A model generated the notes under the pieces. It did no database searches. It had not been told where the DNA came from and worked only from the letters and a program-made list of their open reading frames with translations. Of a DNA stretch of 28,283 nt, positions 1 through 12,300 are shown piece by piece. The position numbers and the translations under genes are program-made. The DNA is from a virus: the IMG/VR virus record IMGVR_UViG_3300017917_000720, positions 1 through 28,283 of that record; one strand, given 5' to 3'. Within the stretch, counting starts at the first letter, position 1; every line of letters begins with the position of its first letter.

Positions 1-188
1 GCACCCCCATTACCAAAAGCCATTTGATAAATTTCTCCAATTCCTCTATTGGATAATGTGTTTGCTAGAGCCTCGCTCATATTTTCATAGTTGATGGCAT
101 TCTTTTTGTCTAGAAAAACCTCTAAACTCTTAGGGTCGTATATTTTTAAGAAACCCTCAACTTTATATTGTACGTTAATAATGGACAT
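1..188 (-). CDS. Partial CDS, N-terminus of unrecognised phage protein (probably virion-associated)
   Basis: The minus-strand frame opens at an ATG (186-188) and stays open to the window edge, giving 62 residues that begin MSIINVQYKVEGFLKIYDP and continue with NAINYENMSEAL and YQMAFGNGG. A strong Shine-Dalgarno (AGGGGAG, 197-203) lies 8 nt before the ATG, and the upstream small gene stops only 3 nt before it. Both support the start. The pattern K-I-[FY]-D-P followed by a K-[KR] pair, then an 'NYENMSEAL' helix and a 'FGNGG' turn, resembles conserved structural genes I associate with marine T4-like phages, but I cannot name the function. Its N-terminal motif also occurs in the small protein just upstream. 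The C-terminal part lies outside the window. The gene is very likely real; its role is inferred only from the baseplate-cluster context. Confidence 0.8.
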   Translation of the reverse strand, partial: MSIINVQYKVEGFLKIYDPKSLEVFLDKKNAINYENMSEALANTLSNRGIGEIYQMAFGNGG

Positions 189-191
189 TTA

Positions 192-350
192 TCAGTCTCC
201 CCTCTTTTGCACCAATACTTGCTTAGTGTTAGGGTCAAAAATTTTAATATGAGAGGAGAAATAAACACCTGAATTTTCATTTGGCTTCTTTTCAGAAGTT
301 GATTTTTGCGGTGTTACTTTCGCTGGCTCTTTCATAGATTTATTTATCAT
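192..350 (-). CDS. Small 52-residue protein carrying a KIFDP motif
   Basis: This 52-residue frame runs from an ATG at 348-350 to TGA at 192-194. Its start codon abuts the TAA of the giant gene (351-353), so translation is probably coupled. The first ~27 residues are charged, Lys/Pro/Ser-rich and probably disordered. The last ~22 (from about residue 31, FSSHIKIFDP, then QVLVQKRGD) form a likely pair of beta strands. That segment aligns with the start of the next gene (FLKIYDPKSLEVFLDKKNA), sharing K-I-aromatic-D-P and the later V and K. A second in-frame ATG at 333-335 could be the true start and would give 47 residues; neither has a strong Shine-Dalgarno. No family is recognised with certainty. 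Inference: a free-standing copy of the N-terminal module of its neighbour. Confidence 0.72.
   Translation of the reverse strand: MINKSMKEPAKVTPQKSTSEKKPNENSGVYFSSHIKIFDPNTKQVLVQKRGD
197..203 (-). promoter_or_regulatory. Shine-Dalgarno for the gene at 188
   Basis: AGGGGAG on the minus strand lies 8 nt before the ATG at 188, inside the last codons of the upstream small gene. It fixes the start of the partial gene. Confidence 0.7.
341..348 (-). promoter_or_regulatory. Possible T4-type late promoter octamer (GATAAATA)
   Basis: GATAAATA on the minus strand differs by one base from the T4 late consensus TATAAATA. It overlaps the start codon of the small gene, so a transcript from it would begin near the internal ATG at 335. 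The motif is short in AT-rich DNA. The reason to note it is that the same octamer recurs at the junction before gene 6. Confidence 0.3.
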
Positions 351-3300
351 TTAGGTTATATCCGTTTTCAAGAATATTGCAGGGTACGTGTCTGCGATCT
401 GTAATGGATCACCCTCTGTTGGGTTATATGTACCAGGAATTGGGTTCCAAGTAATTCCATAATCTGCTACGCTCATTCTATTAGCAGCTAATAGTCCATA
501 TACTGTGCTGTATTTTGCATGTACTGGTTGTACCCCTGTGCCATTAGCCCCTCTGCTACCAATAGTCAATGTATTTTCTTCAAGGTCAGCACCTACAATG
601 CGTATTTGTTCGCCATTGATTAATATTGTGTTACCTTCGATTGTAGTAATTTGCAACACATCTCCCTCTTCAATGTTGATTGGCTTAGACTTAATCTTAA
701 GTGTTGGAGCAGTATTTTCAATTATTACTTGATATTGTCCTGGACTTAATAATAATGACTTAGTTTGGTTGTAAACTGTTACGTTTAAGATATCATTTTT
801 ATGTGCGTTTAATCCAACATAAATGTAACCATCAATTGCTGCCGGTACTGTATTTGTTTGTTCAATTACATTTGTTAAGTGTGTAATATCTTTTACATAA
901 ATCTTAGTTTCATATCTATCTAGTTCTTCTGTTAACCAAGTTCTTGCTTGACTGTTTACACGATAGACATAGCCTTCGCCTCTGCTGCTGACAAAATTGA
1001 TATATCTTTCTTCAGCAGGAGTTTCTGCTGGCGTCATACTTGTAATAATAACTGCATCCCCAGCCTCAATTGTAGCAAGTATACCAACTTCATTGTAGGC
1101 ATACAATCTTAATTTTGAACTTGGTACTCTGTAACCATTTACAGTTACCCATAAACGATCAACATTATCTTGTTGCCATTGTGTTACACCTATTAATCCT
1201 GAAGCGTCGGTCAATTCAAATACTTCACCACCGCGTTCTAATGAAACAGTAATTTCATTTAGGCTGTGTGCTATGCCAGTTCCGTCACCTGTGTTTGTAC
1301 CATTCGCAACAAATGTGTTGTACAAGTTTACACCATATATCGTTGTTGATGCAACAGTTTGTAGTTTGCTTAATGCATAAGTTCCTTCTTGACCTGATCC
1401 AGTAATTACGTAATCAATTACTGTACCAGCAGAAATTCCTGCACCTGATATTTGTTGTCCTACTTGTAGGAATCCTGATGTTACTGCTGTTACAGTTAAA
1501 ATTGCAGCAGACTTAACTTCGCCTGTTTCGCGCTCAATATAAGTGCCTGGTGTGATACTACCTGTAAATTCTGAATCTGCTGTGGCACCTACTGCTAACC
1601 AATCTGTTGAGCCTAGATAATGAATAGAATATTCATAACCATCTTTTAGTTTTGTTGCACTAGTTTCAGGGGCAACATCACGCAAGAAATATTGTGTGCC
1701 ATAAGTCAATCCACCCATTAAATTGTCGCCAATTTGCGCAGCATATTGACTAAAGTAAACTGGAGTATTAGCAATCAAGTTGTATGTGCTTGCCACTGTG
1801 ATTCTATCTGTAACTGAATCTGTTAATGAGGCATTCGTATCAATGATAATAAATTGTCCCTGTTTCCAAGCATATCCACCACTGATATAAGATGATACGC
1901 CAATAACAGGATTATTATCTGGTGCATTGTATGCAGGATCGTATGGGGTTTCATAAATTCCAAATGTATAATCGTCTATAACATGTACATAGAATACTTT
2001 GCCATTTAATTGAGTAGAACCTAGAATACCATCTAATCTTACTTCTTCATTTGTTACCAACAAGTTTGGTACGCCAGTAGTAATTGTTGTAGTTTCGTTA
2101 CCTGCAACAATGCCCTTGATTGTGCCTGAGAAGTTTGAAAGAGTAACTATATCACCATTGACATTTTCAACTACAATTGTATTGTTTAGAGTATCAATTG
2201 CATTGACAAAATATACTTCTCCTATTGTATCTAAATTACCATAGTTGGCTTGTAATGCAACACCATCGCCTGAGCCTGTTGCACTCGCAGTAAATAATCC
2301 ACCTACTTCAGGAGTGCCAACATAACCAATAGCGTTCCAATTTGTATCTCCGAGTTCTTCAATTCTATACAAAGTACCAACAATTAATTGGCCTACAGTG
2401 ATTCTATTACACTTGAATTCTATAGGATTTCCTACAAGTATACCTGAAACACTTTCACATTGAATTTCATTATTACTTGAATAAGTTTCTGTTACAGTCA
2501 CTACTGTAGGTAATACTATTCCAGTATTAATATATGTGATGTTTGCAACATTAACGCTAAAAGTCAACGCTGGCATTGCGCCAGTGTCATAAGTAAATGT
2601 TATTGGATTGCCGCCTGGTGTTTCACTTATAACAAAATCAGTGCTGTTAAGTATTTCTGTAACAAAGTATTTTCTATTAGAACTTACTCCATTTAACAAT
2701 GGAGCCTCAAACACTAAAGGTTGTCCAACAGTTAATTCAGTTGTAGAATATGGTGATTGCAATGTCATCCAATTTAACAATGTGTCGTAACCTACAGTAT
2801 CATATGGCAACTCATCAAATGTTTCTTCTAAATGATTTGTGCTTTCAACAATAATTGTTGTGCTTGGTATGCCTGATGCTGCCCATTCTGTTGTGAAATA
2901 CTGTGTATCAGTATTATTATATGTTGTGACTGCTACTGTATTTCCTGTAGGTGCTACATTAAAGCCAAGCGCATTTGTCTCAGGATATATAGTATAACTT
3001 CCAATATCTACACGTAAACCATCTACTTCTACAACAGCATTTTCCGGATTTAATTGACCAGCAAAGTTGTCAAGATAATAAGTTGATCCTGACAATTCAA
3101 ATACTTGTGTCTCTGGTAATGTGTAACCCAATGGTGATGGTTGTAATTCACCAAAGAATGAATATGCTACATAATCAACATCAGTTAAATGTTGCGCTAA
3201 TAGCATTTGTGCATTTATACCATCCTGTGCAATTGTTACTGCATAGTCATTAGTAATAAATTGTGCTGTACCATAACCATTACTTAATACTAATGGATTG

Positions 3301-6300
3301 CCTGGATTTGCCGGATCTTCAAGTGTAAATTCATTTGGATCGACAAAGTATAGTACTGTATATTCATAATGTGGTATAATCTCTGGACAGAAAGTTGCAA
3401 TTGCATTATCAAATGTTATACTATCGCCTACAACTATACCTGTTAGTGTATTTGACACTACTGTATTTGTAGTTGCCTTTGTTCTGTAAGTGTAGAATGT
3501 TACACCATGCGTTAAACGATTACCATTCTTCATTACGATAGGATCAGTCCAAAACAGGCCATTACCAATTGTTATAACAACTCCCATTTGTCCTGACGCA
3601 TCAGTTAAAGTAAACGTTGGTCCTGGAGTACCATTAGTTATTGAAGTTGTGATTGATATGCTATTTGTACCTGTGCTAATTGTTTTGACATAATATATTG
3701 CTTCAGCAGTAATGCCACCAAATACATCTCCGCTAAATGATATTGGCATGCCTACTACAAAGTTTGTAACATCGTCTACTCCAATTAATTGAGTGACAGA
3801 ATTTGTACTTCTTGCGATAGTTTCGATTGGTGTAAAGTATGGGCGTACAATACCATTACCTTGTTCTATACCTGCTGAGTAGTTAACTGGCAAGAAGATT
3901 TCGTCAAATCCACCTGTATCGACATTGCTTACATATGGTGCAAGTTCAGTACTTGATTGTACTAATTGTAGACCATTGCCTACGTTGTAAATGTCTACAC
4001 GTAGTTTGTCGCTTGGACCATAACTTAATGGAGTGTCCAGAATAATTAATTGATTTACCCAATCTACTGTATAGTCAAGGTCTTTATAAATTGTTCTGCT
4101 TACGCCAGTGTTTGCATCAATAATTGATACTGATACTTGAGCAGGAACTTCAACTAGGCGCTGTCTAGTTGTTTCGTTATAATTAAATCTATAAATTACC
4201 TGTATTTCGGATATTGGTGACAATTCTTGTGAAACTACACCATATCCGTTGTGTGAATATTGTTCTATTGGCCAGTTACTGCCTGGGCGTGTATTGACAG
4301 TTAATTGTATGCTATCTGTTACAGTACCTGGAACTAGTTCTTCTGGACCATAGCCTTGTAGGAATGGTCCGCCATCAACTGTATAATCAGGAGCAGCCGT
4401 TAGGAATACTTGATGGTTTGTCCAAGTAACTCCATCGTCGCTCTTGATAATTGTATTATTATCGCCTACAGCAATGTACTGTCCAATATTGGATGCGTAG
4501 TTTACAGCGTTTAGATTTTCTTCAGTACCACTTACACTTTCTGTCCAAGTTATGCCATCACTGCTTGTTAATATAGTACCTTCATCGCCCACTGTTACAA
4601 GCAATGAAGCACCGTATGTTATATCATTTAATGTTGCAGGTCTTGGATACTTGTACATGAAGCATGGAAGTGTTGGCAAGCCTGAATAATTTAATACAAT
4701 TAGGTTATCTAATTCGTCGCTTAATGTAAGGTTACTACCAGATAATGTACGTATTTTATAAGTTGTGCTTGAACTTAATACATCAAAACTTTCAGTAAAT
4801 CTTACAAGGTCGCCTACAGTAAATCCAATCAAACTCTTGACTGAAAGTTGATTGCCACTTGATGTACCTGTGACTTCTGTTTCGTTTAAACCAATCCAAG
4901 TTTGAGCATCTGAACTTCTGTAAATAACACCATCGGTACCTACAGCATACAAGTATGTGCCGTCATTTGATAGTGATTTGAAGCCTTGGTTAGTCGTACT
5001 ACCTAAATTATCCCAACTTACTTGAGTCCATTCAGATCCGTCTGTGCTATATAAAATGACTGCTGTAGAAATATAATCACCATTTACTAAACGAACACCC
5101 TGACCTACAGTAACAAATCCAGTAAATCCAGGAATGTCAGTTGATATAACATCATATAGTGTGACTTGATTTACATCGTCAAAATAATATACTGTTGACC
5201 AATTGTAAGTATCATTACTTGCAACAATCTTATCGCCTACTGCTACATAAACATCATTTAAATATGCTACACTTTGTAATCTGCAAGGAGGTATACTTAC
5301 AACAATGCCTACTCCTTTAGGAGTAATATCCCAGGCATTATATGTTCCTGTTCCTGTTGTAGTTGAAATATTAACAGTCATTAAACCTGTGTTAATATCA
5401 TAATCAACAACAGTACCTGACATGCTATGTGATAAGTCATGACTAATAACAATTTCTTGATTAATATCCCAGGCTAAACCTGTTCCAACTGTCAATAACT
5501 TATTACCAATACCTATACCCAATGTTGAAATACTTGATGTAGAATAACTGTCTAATCCATTTGTTGCCCAAGTAATGGCATCGTCACTTCTCATTAATGG
5601 CGTTGCCACATTATCACTTGTCATCAAATAAACATCATTGATTAATGTTAAATCTGTTAGATTGATTGGTTGTTGAGTAATCTTTCCTACGTTCCAGCGA
5701 TTTTGAGTTAAATTTGAAACTAGTGCTGAATACTTAGGCAAGTTTGCTGGCAATGTATATTTGGTATTGTTATACAATACCGCAGAAAAATCTATATTCT
5801 TTTGTTCAAATGGTTGATCAGTAATTATTGTATCAACTGGCAAGATGCTATTAGGTTCGAATGGTTGACCTAAGTAAGTTGTGTTAGGATATTCTAATCC
5901 TGTAAACAATTGTGGTAGATCAAGTCCAGGCATAGTGCTAGTTGGTTCATAATAGCCTACAGCACGATCAAGAGCATTTAGTTCTTGTGATCCTGATGGT
6001 ATTTCTTCCCACTTGCCAAATATAAACTCTTTGTCATTATTAGAAATAACGCATCTGTATACCTTAGGAGGTACAGCAGGATTAGTTCTATATCTAACAA
6101 CACTTGCTTGGAAAGTAAATGGCTCAGGTAGCATCATGAAGCCACCCGGTTTAGCCATTGTCATATTTCCAGTATATGGGGGAACAGGACTATATGATAT
6201 ACCGCCCGGTGTATCTGTAATCTTAACAGAAGTTGAACTTGGTACATCATATATGTAATATGTTTGTGCTAATGTTACACCACCAAACACTTCACCTGTA

Positions 6301-9300
6301 AATATTACAGCATCGCCTTCAGCGAATCCACTACTATCTCCCACAGTCCATTCTTCAGTACCAGGATTTGCTGAAGTGACATTTGTTGTTGTAAAGCCAG
6401 CGAATGGGAAATCTAAACCGCTGACAGGAACTGTTTGCAATGGATCATTATACAATTCAAATGTATCAATTCCAGTTACTTTAACATAATAATTCTTCTG
6501 TTTTAGCGGAACATTACCAGTTACAATTACATTTGTAATGTTTCCTAATAATCCTACGCTATCTACCGTTATAATACAATTGTTAGTTGGTGTTGTGCCG
6601 CCTAAATTTGCACCTAAAACAACAAATTGATTTCCTACTGTAAAGCCCTCACCGCCATCTACAACCTTAACTGAATAACCACCTAATATTGATTGAATTA
6701 AGAATGATGGAGGATTTGTATCGAACTTAGTTTTCTGTGTTAATTTTGCTGGACCATTGCTTGTAGTCAATGATAATGCTGAACCACCCAAAGTATCTGT
6801 TACAGTTAGATAATCAGGACCTGCACCATACGTTAAGCCTGCATCATCGCCTATTTCTACTGCTATACCACCTGGATAGTTTGTTATTTCAAATTGGCTA
6901 TATGGCGCTGAACCACTTAATTTTACGTAATATTTTTGACCTAATATAATATTACCTAAACCTGCACCACTGAACACAATGGGCATGCTGTCGTATAAAT
7001 CATATGTTTCATTACAATGTATTATAGTTGAACTATCACTATACTGGCAAGTAATTGAAATAGTACCTTCGCTTTCTACATAATAAGTTTCTAATGTTGG
7101 GAATAGTGGGTTCAATCCACCTATGGTTGTGTTAATAGTAAATGGCATATTAACATAAACATCTGATAATGTGCTTGTTGTTTCTTGCAATACTAACTTA
7201 TTACTTCCAGTCAAACTCTTAACAACATTTCTTTCAACAAGATTTGTTAACAAAGTGGGTGTTACAGGGCCGTAAATTTCGCCTGTTTGATAGCATGTAA
7301 ATATTTGACCGTCGACTTGTCCTGGACTTACAGGCAAACCAATAGTCATTGTAGCATTGCCGGTCGCTGTTGTTAATTGTACAACATTGGATTGATCAAT
7401 AACTCTAGCCTTTGTGCCGTTTAATGTAGTTGCAGTGCCGGATCCAGTGCCGACACCTGTGGCAACAAATTGTATTCCAACAATGTTACCAATAGCACCT
7501 ATTAGGGTAAAATCAGTTGTTCCTAATGATTCAATTGTGTAAGATTCACCAATTACAAATGAACCTGCATTTACACTTGAACTTGAAGTTGCAGGAACCG
7601 TTGTTAACGCAAATTCATCGTAACCGTTATATGATGTTGTCAAAACAACTGTATCATAAGTTTTATCTACTGCTTTAACATAGTAAACAACGCCTTCTAA
7701 TATGTTACCAAAATCAGTTACGCTTGATCCTAATATTTGCATATTTTGAAATATCAGAGGTGTATTGACTGAAATACCTTGGACTGTATTTAATGTAGCA
7801 ATGTTTCCTACACTATTAGTTGCTAACAATGTAAACTGTAATGGTTCCGGAGTTTCACTTATTGTAAATGTTTGTGAATCGATAACTGTAGTTACGTAGT
7901 AATTTTCATTTTCTCTGATTCCACCAAATACATTTGCAGTGAATGTAACAGGAGCACCTATATACAATTGTGCTGTGCCTCCTGTGCCTAAAGCATTTAG
8001 CGGAATAGTAAATGCATTGTTTGTGCTGCTACTTGCTGTGACAGTTCTAATCCCTTGATAAATCGTAGTTATTTCAGCAACATTGGTAACATGACCAGTA
8101 TAGCAGTATACTGGCGAGCCAACTACTGTTAAGTTAGTACTAAATGTTATGCTTGATCCGTCAACTGTAGCAGAAATTTTAAATTCTGTATCGCTAACTA
8201 TTTCAGAAACATAATATGTTTGATTACTTACTAATCCAGTAATAGTTATTGGACCATTAAACTTAATTGGCATGTTCTTAAAGAAGCCAATTGTTGATCC
8301 TGATGTTGTTTCACTTACAGGTGCAGATAATTTTAATGTAATTGTATCGTTAGTGAAGTTATCGACAAAACGCTCAAATGATGACCAGTGTGTCGATGCA
8401 TTATTTTCTACGTTGACGATTGGGAACACAAAACCTTGGGCACTTGCAAGTACGTTATTGATGCTAGGCTGTGTGTCATCTAATAATAATGACCAACTTG
8501 CAACGCTTTGACTTGCATAGTCGCCAGCAAAGAAACTACCATAGAATGAATCTGATTTCCAATCAGTAACTTTACTATAGTAAGAATTTCTATCAAACTT
8601 GAATCTTACAATGTTTTCTCTTACAGGCTGACTGGATGTTACTGCACTTGCCTTTGCACCCAACCATAGTTGATTTTTCGTGCTTGGGCCAGAAACAGTG
8701 AATGGGACACGATTTTGGTCGGCATAAGCATCGTCATATGTTGTGTAAAGAGCAATAGTTGGGGCAGGAATATTTTCAATTAATCTAATATAATACCATT
8801 GTCCTTCTTGTAGGAAATTGATTGGTGTTCCCGAACCATTATGATAACGTATTAAATTTCCTGTTTGTACAGTGAAGCCTGTTAATTGAATAGTATGTAA
8901 TTCACTATCAACTGCTGTGCTATCAAAATTAATTTTTACTGATGGTTCTATAATAATTTCTGGTAGTGCTTGATAACCTAAACCAGGATCAAGCACGTTA
9001 ATGGCTGTAACTCTATCTAAACTCATTACTGCTTCAAGCACAGCAGGTCTTTTTGGAGGGTCGTATTTTTCTAAATCAATATAAGCAGTAACTTTTGGAG
9101 GATTAAAATACTGACTACCTGTTTCTAAAAGTAGTACTTGTGGAAGATCCATATAAATTTTAGCATTTGGCAAGTGTGATATTGCTGTCGTACCGTCTAG
9201 TCCTCTGACCAAATTCAACAACAAGTTTAATGCACGGTCTATGCCACTATATGTAATAATTTCTTCGCCAATCTTAATAGTACCATTTACTGGGAAACCA

Positions 9301-12300
9301 CTTGAATTCTTAACTACAGCAAATTTCACAAATCCTGCAGGCAAGTAATCTGCTAATTCAGTCATTAAGTAATCATTTTGACCAGTTAAACTTAATCCAT
9401 AGTTATCGAACCAATTTACATATTGGCCTTCTTGCCAAATGTCAGAAGATGGCAAGTATTGATTTTGTTGATTTTTCTGGATACCACCATATACCAACTC
9501 AGGGGATTCAAATGAATCTGTATTTTTATTATAAGTTGCTGGTAAATCAAAGTCTGTTAAGTCACCTTCATACACATCTGTGCCAGTGTAATTTAAAATG
9601 AATTCTTTAATTACTACGTGATATGGTTTAACTTCGTTTAGATACCCAGATAAAAACTCATTGCTGTCAGTTCTAAATTTTTCTGTTGGTAACAACTCAC
9701 GTACTTTATGTTTTACATCAAGCAAACTTGTCTTTGTTAACCATGGCAGATAATTTTGACTTTCATTTGTTTCACTTGTAATATACTCAAACATCAAAAT
9801 TAAGGACTTATTGCGGTGTATTAACAATTCTTCTATAAAGATTTGCTCGTTTAATGCACGAATAATCCAATAAGTTTCTTGGCTTGGGAAATAATCAAAT
9901 GAATCTGTGGCAAAGAAATTGCCATCAAAACCAAATTTTCCTGTGCCGTAATTATATAAACCGCTATTAATTTCGTATGTACCTTTGAAGATACCTATAC
10001 GAACCCAATCACTAAAAGTTTTACCTGCACTATCTGTTAATTGTTGATATTGATAAGTTTCTATATAACCACTGCCACCGTTCTTTACTCTAACGATAGT
10101 ACCTTCATTTACCGAAAGTTTTGCAAGATCGCTATAAATTTCTACTTGATATGCTGGTTTAGTATTATTATCAAAACCAGTTGCCCACCAATCAACTTGG
10201 GTGATAAAGTTTGCAACATCATAGTTTGTACCACTCTTTGTTAAGAATGTTGCGCTTGGACGCATCTCAACAATAGGATATTGTTTCATCACAGCATTAG
10301 CATATTGTATATAATTTTCTAGTGCCTTGAATCTGTTGTAGAAGAAACTCTGTCTTGGGCGAGCTAATACACCACTTTGTACTGCTAACGGTAGAAACGG
10401 ATTAGGTACAACATTGCCGTTTCCTTCTTCGTCTACGCCTGCAAAACTATCTAACAATCTATCATACAAACCTGCTGGTTCTTTTAATGTTGTAGTATTA
10501 GGAATACCAGGCAAGAAATCATCAGCAAAATCTGCACGAATTAGTGTGAATTCTTGATGCGGTAATGATTCACCTGTAGTTGTACTATATCCAATTTGTA
10601 ATATACTGTCGTTTGCGTTTATGTAGTAACCGCAGTTAACTAAACCAAAAGTATTTGGAAGTAATGGTTGCATGTAAGCAATACCACTTGCTTGTGGGTT
10701 AGCGATATAATATTCCATTACTGTATCAGATAATGTCTTGCCTATCTGTGAGTTTACTGTATTAGTATTGCGTACCCAAAAGTAATACAATGGTTGTACA
10801 ATGTTAGTTTGATTTACATAACTCTGAACATTGTATAAGTTTACATCTTTTACTGTACCGGGACCAGTGTATGCAGATGGCGGGCTAGTGCTTTCTACCC
10901 AAGTATAGATTGCAGGATCGCTTCCAGGGAATAAAGTAGCCCAGTAATTTGAATTATATACTGGATCGTTTTGATGATAGTTTATATAACGTATGTTTGA
11001 AGTATCAAACCACATTGTGCCAATTTTTGTTTTGCCCCATGTTACAGCACTATCTATTGTAAAGCCATTGTTATAACTTGCAGGATCAATGTTAGATACA
11101 ACGTCAATATTTTGTCTTACACTACCAAATATTTTACCTTGTAGCGGGTCGATGTAATCAAGATTAATAAGTGTATTGTTTGTTTGTGCGCTAAAGATTT
11201 GCATATTGTTGATTCTATTAATATCAACAATTGCGCTACTCTGTCTATAAACACTCCAATCTTGTACGCCAACTAAGTTATCATAGGCGATGACCTGTCC
11301 ATCGACTGTATCAGGTCTATAGTGTGGTGCTCCTATTACAACCTTATTGTCACTGAAATCTAATGCTTCGCCGTATCGTGGTTGATTACCGTAAGTAATA
11401 TCTCTAGCATTTACACTTTGAGCATATACATATGCGCCACAATTTGATAATGATTCATTATAATTGCTCAAATAATCAAACATATAAACTGCGCCAGCGT
11501 TAGGGAATGTATCTACCCAACGTGTTGCATTGTTGTCAAAGATTGTATCATTATCTTGATTTTCATCGTCAATAAAATCAAAAGTTGTTGCGCTGAAACG
11601 TGTTGCTGATGGTGCGCTAGCAACAAAACTATTATCTTCATTAAATTTGACAACTGTGCCAAATTGAGTTTGTGTACCAACATGTGGGCAAGTAATTAAT
11701 TGTGTCTGTGTATAAATTTCAAATCCTAATTGTGATAATGTCTCCTTATCTGTGACACTAATAACCAACTGTTGATTCAAGTTGGCAATGTCAGGATTGT
11801 TTATACCTATAATTAAATTACCGTCTGTAACAGTGCCAGTTCCTAAACCTGTTTGCAGGGCAGTTAATGTTGAACCAACGCTATATGATATGCTTGTTGT
11901 TCCAGCAATATAATTCCATTCTTCTTGTGTTGTAGTTCCTAAAGTTAAAATTCTATATGATTTATTATATTCTAATGTAGAAACACTGTAAGTTACAGGG
12001 CTTGCAACAACATTTGTAATTTTTGCAGCATTAATTGTTTCTGCTACTGTTTCAGCTAAACCTGCAATTTTTACTAGATAACCATTTATTAATAAATTTC
12101 TGTAGTAACTTGCTGTTCCTGTACCTGATCCTGATGTTGCGGCAACAAACACTGATCCTACTTGATATGAACCACCTGTTGTTCCTGCAACTGCATCCCA
12201 ATCTGTATCTCCTAAACTTACAATTGTATAAGTTTCTCCAAGTACAAAACTTCCTGCATTTACTACAGGTTGTGTTACATTAGTAGGAGTTACGCTGGTA

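Larger units (their letters stand above)
1185..1820 (-). repeat. Three-level nested module cluster (residues 6591-6802)
   Basis: The outer 'FGGI-YYV' module begins ITVASTYNLIANTPVYFS, passes TYGTQYFLRDV and ends GGEVFELTDASGLIG. It is interrupted by an 'SLGTTDF' module at 1269-1649, which begins DGYEYSIHYLGSTDWLAVGA and ends NTFVANGTNTGDGTGIA. That module is itself interrupted by a third, different module at 1332-1502. Removing each insert leaves a normal member of the respective family, which is the evidence for nesting. Confidence 0.75.
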
